Shown: piece after piece, positions 7,406 to 14,113 of the stretch | Numbering within the stretch: position 1 is the stretch's first letter | Layout of the letters: each line of letters opens with the position of its first letter | Assembly (NCBI RefSeq): GCF_001697225.1 | Contig: NZ_CP014671.1 | Location: 372,001 to 436,000 of the forward strand | Source of the DNA: Immundisolibacter cernigliae | GTDB lineage: Bacteria; Pseudomonadota; Gammaproteobacteria; Immundisolibacterales; Immundisolibacteraceae | Direction: 5' to 3' | Length of the DNA: 64,000 nt | The notes under the pieces: model-generated | What the model was told of the DNA's origin: nothing | Seen by the model: the letters and a program-made list of their open reading frames with translations, nothing else | Database searches by the model: none | Made by a program: the position numbers and the translations under genes

Positions 7406-8686
7406 TTACGGTGGTGATGGGCGCTTTTTCCTGCCGCGGGATGCCGGGGCCTTTGCCGAAACCGGCCCCCCGGCGCTGGCGCGTATGAACTCGCCAATGA
7501 CGGGCACGATCAGCTCGCGCCAGCGGCGGCCGCTGAAGGTGCCGTAATGGCCGACCTCCGGTTGGACATAATGCAGTTTTCGTGCCGCCGGCAGGTTGCA
7601 GCACAGGCCTTGCGCCGCCTCGGTCTGGCCAGGCCCGGAAATGTCGTCCTTGCCGCCCTCGATGGTCAGCAGCGCGGTATGTTCGATCGCACCCGGATCG
7701 ACCAATTCACCGCGGTGGTGCATCACGCCCCGCGGCAGGGCATGTTCCTGAAACACCGTGCTGATGGTTTGCAGGTAGAACTCGGCCGAGGTGTCCATCA
7801 CGGCCAGGTACTCGCGATAGAAATCCCGGTGGTGCTGCGCACTGTCGCCGTCGCCCTGCACCAGGTGGTTGAAAAAATCCTGGTGCGCGTCGACGTGACG
7901 CTGGATGTTCATGCTGATGAAGCCGGACAGCTGCATGAAACCCGGATAGACCCGTCGACCGAAGCCCGGGAAGGTCGCCGGTACCGTGGCCAGCAGGTTG
8001 CTCTCGAACCACTCCAGCGGGTGATTCATTGCCAGGTCGTTGGGCACCGTCGGGCTGACCCGGGTATCGATCGGCCCACCGATCAACGTCATGCTGGGCG
8101 GCGCCAGCGGATCCTTGCGGGCGGCCATCACCGATACCGCCGCCAGCACCGGCACCGCCGGCTGGCATACCGCCAGCACGTGCGTGTCCGGCCCCAGTGT
8201 GTGCAGAAAGCCGATCACGTAGTCGATGTAGTCGTCCAGATCGAAGCCGCCGTCCACCAGCGGCACCATGGCCGCGTCCAGCCAGTCGGTAACGTAGACA
8301 TCGTGATTCGGCAGCAGGGCGCGCACGGTGTCGCGCAGCAGGGTCGCGTAGTGGCCGGACATCGGCGCCACCACCAGCAGGCGCGGGTCATCCCGCACCG
8401 CGCCGCGACGAAAATGCAGCAGGTCGCAGAACGGCTCGCGCTGGACGACCTCAAGGTTGACCGGCACCTGGGCGCCGTCGATCAGCGTGCTGTGCAGGCC
8501 CCATTCAGGCTTGTCGTAGCGGCGCGTGACGTTGTCGAACAGCTCGCAGCTGGCCGACAGCCAGCGGGCGGCGGCCGTTTCCCGCCACGGATTGTCCGGG
8601 TGGCGCAGCATCCGGCTGGTCAGGTCTGCCGCCGCGCGGGCCGGGGCCAGACCGGCGTGGGCAATTTCCCGCATGTGGTAGAGCAT
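7406..8686 (-). CDS. phaZ: Intracellular PHA depolymerase PhaZ
   Basis: The 426-residue protein matches the length and N-terminus of intracellular PHB depolymerases (MLYHMREIAHAGLAPAR). The nucleophile region is LAVCQPAVPVLAAV with Cys 174, the variant serine-hydrolase box of this group; PEVGHYGTFSGRRWR holds the catalytic His. There is no signal peptide, in agreement with degradation of native granules in the cytoplasm. It lies 4 bp after the class I synthase gene, so synthesis and mobilisation are co-transcribed. The C-terminus is basic (ASRGRKKRP). Confidence 0.92.
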   Translation of the reverse strand: MLYHMREIAHAGLAPARAAADLTSRMLRHPDNPWRETAAARWLSASCELFDNVTRRYDKPEWGLHSTLIDGAQVPVNLEVVQREPFCDLLHFRRGAVRDDPRLLVVAPMSGHYATLLRDTVRALLPNHDVYVTDWLDAAMVPLVDGGFDLDDYIDYVIGFLHTLGPDTHVLAVCQPAVPVLAAVSVMAARKDPLAPPSMTLIGGPIDTRVSPTVPNDLAMNHPLEWFESNLLATVPATFPGFGRRVYPGFMQLSGFISMNIQRHVDAHQDFFNHLVQGDGDSAQHHRDFYREYLAVMDTSAEFYLQTISTVFQEHALPRGVMHHRGELVDPGAIEHTALLTIEGGKDDISGPGQTEAAQGLCCNLPAARKLHYVQPEVGHYGTFSGRRWRELIVPVIGEFIRASAGGPVSAKAPASRGRKKRPSPP

Positions 8687-8690
8687 CCGA

Positions 8691-10472
8691 TCACTCCTTG
8701 TGGCTGGTCATGCGTACGTACGAACCGGGTGCGTCTTCGATGGCAGGGAGTCCGCCCGTGCCGGGCATGCGGGCCATGACCTTGCCGCCGGCCCGCCGGC
8801 CGAGCCAGAACTTCCAGTCCGGCCACCAGGAACCGGCGTGTTCCTGTGCCGCCGTGCGCCATTCCTCCGGGTTCGTGGGCAGGCTGTCGCAGGTCCAGTG
8901 CTGGTACTTGTGCGCGGCGGGCGGGTTGATGATGCCGGCGATGTGGCCGGAGCCGGACAGCACGAAACGCGTCTTGCCGCCCGGCAACAGCGCTCCGGCA
9001 TGGACCGAGCGCCAGGGCGCGATGTGGTCCTCCACCGTGGCCACGAAATAGCACGGCACGGCGATTTTCGACAGGTCGATCGGCACCCCGGCCAGGGTGA
9101 TGCCGCCCGGCTCGCGCAGGCGGTTGTGCAGGTACATGTTGCGCAGATAAAAGCTGTGCATGGCCGCCGGCATGCGCGTTGCATCCGCATTCCAGAACAG
9201 CAGGTCGAACGGCGCCGGGTCCTTGCCCAGCAGGTAGTTGTTGACGAAGAACGACCAGATCAGGTCGTTCGCGCGCAGCAGGTTGAAGGCCGTCGCCATG
9301 TCGGCACTGTCCAGATAACCGGTCTGGGCCATCTTGCCCTCCAGAGCGGATATCTGGTCCTCGTCGATGAACACACCCAGGTCACCCGGCTCGGTGAAGT
9401 CGAGCAGGCTGGCAAAGGTGGTCGCCGACTTGATCCGCTCGTCCCCGGTGGCCGCCATGTACGCCAGCGTGCTCAGCAGCAGCGTGCCGCCGATGCAGTA
9501 GCCGACTGCGTTCACCTCGCGCTCACCGCAGGCCTGTTCGATGGCGTCCAGCGCCGCCAGCGGCCCCTCGATCATGTAGTCCTCGAAGGATTTGCCCGCC
9601 AGCTCGGGCCCGGGATTGACCCAGGAAATCATGAACACCGTGTAGCCCTGCTCCACCCACCAGCCGACCAGCGAATTCTTCGGCTGCAGGTCCATCACAT
9701 AGAACTTGTTGATCCACGGCGGCACCACCAGCAGCGGGCGCCGGTACACCTGATCGGTAACCGGGGTGTACTGGATCAGTTGCATGAGGCCGTTCTGGAA
9801 CACCACCTTGCCGGGCGTGGCGGCGATGTTGACGCCCACCTCGAATGCGCCCGGATCGGTCATGCGCGGATCCAGCCGCCCGCCGCCGCGCTGCATGTCC
9901 TCCAGCATGTGCCGCAGGCCGTGCAGCAGGTTCTGTCCGCCTGATTCCACCGTGGCGCGCAACACTTCCGGATTGGTGGCGACGAAGTTCGACGGCGACA
10001 GCGCATCGGCGAACTGGCGCGTGTAGAACGTCAGCTTGCGGCGTGTGGCCGGATCGAGGTCGCCCACGCCGGTGACCTGTTCCAGCAGCCACTGGCCGGT
10101 CAGCAGATAGCACTGGCGTATCAGGTCGAAGGCCGGCAGTTGCCAGTCGGTGCCGCGAAACCGGCGATCCGCCACAGCGCCGGCAGGTGGCGTCTGGCCG
10201 GCCAGGGCTGCCAGGCTGTGTTGCCACAGCTGGGCATAGCCCTCCCAGAGTTTGGCCTGCGCCTGCATCAGGCGCCCCGGGTCCGCGAGCAGGGACTGGT
10301 TGAACAGCGCCAGAGCCTGCAGCAGCCCCCCTGCCATGCTGTTCAGCACCGGGCCATCCAGCACCGGCTGCTGCCATGCATCCTGCATCTGGTCCTGTAT
10401 CTGCTGGGCAACCTGCGCCAGCTCCTCCAGAACCGTGCCCGGATCCATCGTGGCGCTGTTCTCATTCGGCAT
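8691..10472 (-). CDS. phaC: Class I PHA synthase PhaC
   Basis: The 593-residue enzyme has the N-terminal PhaC_N domain (about 90-260) and a catalytic alpha/beta domain with GYCIGGT, giving Cys 326. VATVEDHIAPW (Asp) and GSGHIAGIINPP (His) complete the triad, and PPWINKFYVMDL is the conserved class I segment. It polymerises short-chain (R)-3-hydroxyacyl-CoA without a PhaE partner. It heads the minus-strand unit with phaZ, and the candidate PhaR operator lies 32-50 bp before its ATG. Presence beside a class III pair suggests either different substrate ranges or acquisition of one set. Confidence 0.95.
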   Translation of the reverse strand: MPNENSATMDPGTVLEELAQVAQQIQDQMQDAWQQPVLDGPVLNSMAGGLLQALALFNQSLLADPGRLMQAQAKLWEGYAQLWQHSLAALAGQTPPAGAVADRRFRGTDWQLPAFDLIRQCYLLTGQWLLEQVTGVGDLDPATRRKLTFYTRQFADALSPSNFVATNPEVLRATVESGGQNLLHGLRHMLEDMQRGGGRLDPRMTDPGAFEVGVNIAATPGKVVFQNGLMQLIQYTPVTDQVYRRPLLVVPPWINKFYVMDLQPKNSLVGWWVEQGYTVFMISWVNPGPELAGKSFEDYMIEGPLAALDAIEQACGEREVNAVGYCIGGTLLLSTLAYMAATGDERIKSATTFASLLDFTEPGDLGVFIDEDQISALEGKMAQTGYLDSADMATAFNLLRANDLIWSFFVNNYLLGKDPAPFDLLFWNADATRMPAAMHSFYLRNMYLHNRLREPGGITLAGVPIDLSKIAVPCYFVATVEDHIAPWRSVHAGALLPGGKTRFVLSGSGHIAGIINPPAAHKYQHWTCDSLPTNPEEWRTAAQEHAGSWWPDWKFWLGRRAGGKVMARMPGTGGLPAIEDAPGSYVRMTSHKE

Positions 10473-10503
10473 GAATAGGCCTCCCGGAGTGTCCCTGGAC
10501 GCG

Positions 10504-10522
10504 AATTGTGCACTGCAAAAAC
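10504..10522 (-). promoter_or_regulatory. Candidate PhaR operator, copy 2
   Basis: Read on the minus strand this is GTTTTTGCAGTGCACAATT, matching 18 of 19 bases of the site at the phasin promoter (4304-4322). It lies 32 bp before the class I phaC start codon. TTCAAG with CACAAT 16 bases later on this strand is a possible weak promoter that would overlap the site. Confidence 0.5.
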
Positions 10523-10672
10523 ATGCCTTGAAGGGTAGTGAAAAGCCGCCCGACTGTAAAGGCGAGCGGCGCGGGCGCGCGGCCGGATTGCTGTTGTGGC
10601 CGTCCCGAAACTGTCATCATTTCGTGCGCCGGACCAAAACACACCCCAACACCACCGGAGAAACCCGCCGTC

Positions 10673-11455
10673 ATGGCCGACCAACGCAAACCCACCACCG
10701 CCATCTGTGCCTATACCAGCGACGCCATCTACGTGCGCGACAAGAGCCTGGTCGACGAGCTGATCGGCGAAATCACCTTCACGCAGATGATGTTCTTCCA
10801 GATCATGGGCCGCATGCCGTCGCCGGCCGAGGTCAAGATCGTCGACGCGGTGCTGGTCACACTGATGGAACACGGCATCACGCCCAGCGCCATCGCCACC
10901 CGCCTGACCCTGATGAGCGCGCCCGAGTCCCTGCAGGGCGCGGTCGCGGCCGGGCTGCTGGGCGTCGGCGGGCAGTTCCTGGGCACCATGCAGGGCGCGG
11001 CCGAACTGATTGCCGAGATGATGGCCGCCGAAGACGGCGTGCCGGCCGCCGCCGAGCGCATCGCCCGGCGCCATCGCGCGAGCAAGACCGCCCTGCCCGG
11101 CTTTGGCCACAACCTGCACCGGCCGGACGATCCGCGCACGCCAAAGATCCTGGCCGTGGCGACCGCCGCCGGTGTCCAGGGCAAGCACATCGCCGCCCTG
11201 CTGGCGCTGGGCGAGGCGGTGGACCGCGTCTACGAGCGTCACATCACCATCAACGCCACCGGCGCCATCGCCGCCGTGCTGTCGGAAATCGGCATTCCGG
11301 TCGAGGTCATGCGCGGCTTTGCGGTCATCACCCGCGCCGCCGGCCTGGTCGGCCATGTCAAGGAGGAGCTCGAAAACCCGGCCGCGCGCGGCATCTGGGA
11401 CGCCGCCACGCACGCGGTCGAGTACTCCGGGAACGCCCTCAAGAACCATGCTTGA
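10673..11455 (+). CDS. Citryl-CoA lyase-like (citrate synthase fold)
   Basis: The product of 260 residues covers only the core of the citrate synthase fold, the size of citryl-CoA lyase-type proteins rather than true citrate synthase (about 430). LPGFGHNLHRPDDPRT contains a probable active-site His, and the ATGAIAAVLSEIG and GLVGHVKEE segments are typical of the family. The known reaction class is Claisen or retro-Claisen chemistry on acyl-CoA with an oxo-acid. The substrate cannot be read from sequence. The ATG at 10673 has a GGAG about 13 bases upstream; an earlier open frame is ignored. It overlaps the next gene by 8 bp, so the two should act together. Confidence 0.8.
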   Translation: MADQRKPTTAICAYTSDAIYVRDKSLVDELIGEITFTQMMFFQIMGRMPSPAEVKIVDAVLVTLMEHGITPSAIATRLTLMSAPESLQGAVAAGLLGVGGQFLGTMQGAAELIAEMMAAEDGVPAAAERIARRHRASKTALPGFGHNLHRPDDPRTPKILAVATAAGVQGKHIAALLALGEAVDRVYERHITINATGAIAAVLSEIGIPVEVMRGFAVITRAAGLVGHVKEELENPAARGIWDAATHAVEYSGNALKNHA

Positions 11456-12824
11456 GGCCAGCCTCACCGAGCGCCTGGCCGACTGGCAACTGGCCCGGCG
11501 CCAGACCGGCTTCGCCGCCGCCGACATCGAGGCCGCCCGCCTGCTGGTGCTGGACTGGCTCGGTTCGGCCGTGGCCGGCATCGGCACGGAGACCGGGCGC
11601 ATTTTTCTGGAATACGCGCGCTTGCAGCCGGCCGGCAAGGTGACGCTGCTGGGTCTGTCCGAAGGCCGCTCGGTGGAAGTGGCGGCGCTGGTCAACGGCG
11701 CCCTGTCGCACATCGTCGAGATGGACGATGTCGAGCGCGAGTCGGTCACGCACCCCGGCGCGGTGGTGGTGCCGGCCGCGCTGGCGGTGGCCGAGCGGAT
11801 CGGCGCCAGCGGCCTTGAGCTGCTGGCCGCCGTGGTGGCCGGTTACGAGATCATGGTGCGCGTCGGCGCGGCCCTGGGCGCCGAGCACTACTACCACTTC
11901 CACAACACCTCCACGGCCGGGGTGTTCGGCGCCGCCGCCGCGGCCGGCTGGCTGCTGAATCTCGACCGCGACCGGCTGGTGTGGGCGCTGGGCAACGCCG
12001 GCACGCAGGCCTCCGGCCTGTGGCAGTTCAACGAAGAGGGCGCGCTCACCAAGCCTCTGCACCCCGGCCGGGCGGCTGCCAACGGCGTGCTGGCGGCCAC
12101 CTTGTCGCGCCTGGGCCTGACCGGCGCCCGCCACATCCTGGAAGGCGAGCGCGGTTTCTTCGCCGGCCTTGCGCCGCGCGGCGACCCGCAGCAGGTGGTG
12201 GCGCACCTGGGCGAAGCGGACGAGCCGCTGCGCGTGCGGAAAATCTCGATCAAGCCGCACGCTTCCTGCCGGCACACGCACGCGCCCATCGACGCGGCCT
12301 TGGCGCTGCGCGCGCAGTTGCCAGCCGATGCGACCATCGCTGCGGTGCGTGTCAGCACCTACCAGGCAGCGCTGACCCTGTGCGACAAACCGGACCCGCG
12401 CAGCTCGGCAGACGCCAAGTTCAGCCTGCAGTTCTGCGTCGCCTCGGCCCTGCTGCACGGCCAGGTCGGCCTCACGGAATTCTCGGACGCGGCGCTGACC
12501 GACAAGGCCGTACGCGCGCTGCTGCCGCACATCGAAGTCGCCATCGATCCGGCGCGTGAGGCGGCGTACCCGGGCTGCTGGTCGGCAGCCATCGAGGTCA
12601 CGCTGGCCGATGGCCGCAGCTTCAAGGCCGCACAGGACCGGCCCAAGGGCGATCCGGAAAATCCGCTCTCGGTGCCGGAACTGGAAGCCAAGTTCCGTGA
12701 TCTGGCCGCCGCCGGTGGGGCGCACAGCGGCCAGGTCGAGCGCCTGCTCGATTGGCTGCGCGCGCTGGCCAGGCCCGAGCCCTTGGACCCGCTCCCCCTG
12801 CGCGAGCTGGCGCGCAGCCCCTGA
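11448..12824 (+). CDS. MmgE/PrpD family protein
   Basis: The 458-residue protein shows the family layout: helical N-terminal domain with HIVEMDDVERESVTHPG (about 88-104), AGTQASGLWQFNEEGALTKPLHPGRAA (two conserved patches) and the C-terminal lid with KPHASCRHTHAPID. Members include 2-methylcitrate dehydratase, cis-aconitate decarboxylase and others acting on tricarboxylic or hydroxy acids. Its coupling to a citryl-CoA lyase-like gene suggests a short pathway that makes or breaks a citrate-like compound, but the substrate is unknown. No prpB or prpC is nearby, so this is not the standard methylcitrate cycle. Confidence 0.85.
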   Translation: MLEASLTERLADWQLARRQTGFAAADIEAARLLVLDWLGSAVAGIGTETGRIFLEYARLQPAGKVTLLGLSEGRSVEVAALVNGALSHIVEMDDVERESVTHPGAVVVPAALAVAERIGASGLELLAAVVAGYEIMVRVGAALGAEHYYHFHNTSTAGVFGAAAAAGWLLNLDRDRLVWALGNAGTQASGLWQFNEEGALTKPLHPGRAAANGVLAATLSRLGLTGARHILEGERGFFAGLAPRGDPQQVVAHLGEADEPLRVRKISIKPHASCRHTHAPIDAALALRAQLPADATIAAVRVSTYQAALTLCDKPDPRSSADAKFSLQFCVASALLHGQVGLTEFSDAALTDKAVRALLPHIEVAIDPAREAAYPGCWSAAIEVTLADGRSFKAAQDRPKGDPENPLSVPELEAKFRDLAAAGGAHSGQVERLLDWLRALARPEPLDPLPLRELARSP

Positions 12825-12956
12825 CCGGGCACCACCACCACTGCCAACTACGACACGGCCCTGGCGCTGCTGGACGATCCCCAGCCGGGGCATTTGGCGC
12901 CGGCGCCGTCTGGGGCCGGCGCCCCGCGTGATCGAACAATGACTGAGGAGGGGAAA

Positions 12957-13070
12957 ATGAAGGCACGCAAACCGCAGCTCAGCCGCCGGCGCTTTCTGCA
13001 CGGCAGCGCGGCGCTGGCGGCCGAACACGCCGTGCGCGGCATCAGCCCCAATGCGGAGCGCAGCGCATGA
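12957..13070 (+). CDS. 37-residue Tat-signal-like stub
   Basis: A short frame starts at ATG 12957 behind a strong GAGGAGGGG ribosome site and ends at TGA 13068-13070, overlapping the ATG of the VOC gene (ATGA). The peptide contains SRRRFLHGSAALAA, a good twin-arginine signal motif and start of a hydrophobic stretch, but no mature protein follows. It may be the remnant of an exported oxidoreductase gene whose body was deleted, or a leader that couples translation to the VOC gene. Which of these is true cannot be told from sequence. Confidence 0.45.
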   Translation: MKARKPQLSRRRFLHGSAALAAEHAVRGISPNAERSA

Positions 13071-14014
13071 GCCTGCCACTTGGACGTTTCGATCGCTTCG
13101 GCATGGTGGTCGGCAATCTCGAAGCGGCGATGCAGGCCTATGCGCAGGTGTTCGGCATCCGCCGGTTCGAGCTGTGCCAGATCGACGGCCGGCCGGCCGC
13201 GCTGGGCGGCTTCGGCAGCCTGCGCCTGGAGCTGATCGAAGGCAGCGCCGGTGGCGATGTGCTCGGCGAATTCTTCGACCGTCGCGGCGAGGGCATGAGC
13301 CACGCCGTGTTCATGCCGGACCGGGACCACAGCCCTGAGCGGATCGCACAGCGCGCGACGGCGCTCGATCTGGGCGCTGAAATCAGCCGCGATCGGCTCA
13401 CCATCGCCAGCCGCGCCCAGCTCGGCGGGCTGGCGCTGGTCGCGCAGTCGGCGCCGCCGCCGATACACGGCCAGCGGAGCTTCCAGCAAAAAGCCCTGTT
13501 GCCGTGTCAGAAGCTGTTCCACATCGGCATGGTGGTGCGCGACCGGGAGCTGGCGATCGGCGGTTTCCAGCGCCTGCTCGGCATCGACGAATTCCTGCGC
13601 ATGGAACTTCACACCGACCAGGGCCTGCGGGTGTGGATCGACGGCACGCCGGCGCTGCATCACGCGCGCACCGCCTTTGGCCGTCGCGGTGATTTTGCCT
13701 GCGAGCTGATGGAACCCCTGGGCGGGGACGGCATGTACCAGCGTTTCCTGGCGGCCCATGACGAAGGGCCGCAGCATTACTTCCCGACCATCCTCGACCC
13801 GGCCGATTTTGCCGCCGTGCGCGACGGCCTGGCCCGCGCCGGACTTGCTGTGCGTCTGGAAGGCGCCATCGGCGACGCCATGCGCTATTACTACCTCGAC
13901 AGTGCGCCGCTGATGGGCATGTGCATCGAAATCATCGTCGCGCAGCGGCCGGACTGGTGGCAGTCGCTGGGCATGAGCGCGCTGGACGCCTGGCGGGTGG
14001 GACTGGACGGCTGA
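13067..14014 (+). CDS. Two-domain VOC (glyoxalase/dioxygenase fold) protein
   Basis: The 315-residue product has two VOC modules: residues 8-125 (FDRFGMVVGNLEAAM and following) and 150-305 (LFHIGMVVRDRELAI and following). Possible metal ligands are His 107 (GMSHAVF), His 152 and Glu near the C-terminus (MCIEII). VOC enzymes include epimerases, dioxygenases and lyases. No closer function is visible. It follows the citryl-CoA lyase/PrpD pair on the same strand, with 242 bp between, and may belong to the same pathway. Convergent with the GGDEF/EAL gene. Confidence 0.8.
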   Translation: MSLPLGRFDRFGMVVGNLEAAMQAYAQVFGIRRFELCQIDGRPAALGGFGSLRLELIEGSAGGDVLGEFFDRRGEGMSHAVFMPDRDHSPERIAQRATALDLGAEISRDRLTIASRAQLGGLALVAQSAPPPIHGQRSFQQKALLPCQKLFHIGMVVRDRELAIGGFQRLLGIDEFLRMELHTDQGLRVWIDGTPALHHARTAFGRRGDFACELMEPLGGDGMYQRFLAAHDEGPQHYFPTILDPADFAAVRDGLARAGLAVRLEGAIGDAMRYYYLDSAPLMGMCIEIIVAQRPDWWQSLGMSALDAWRVGLDG

Positions 14015-14113
14015 ACGCGAGCGAAACCCGCCGCATACCGATACCGCGCGGCGCCGGGGCAGCGACCGGGCAAGCGGCGCAGAAAAACGCCTGTCACACG
14101 ATCATTCCGCACC

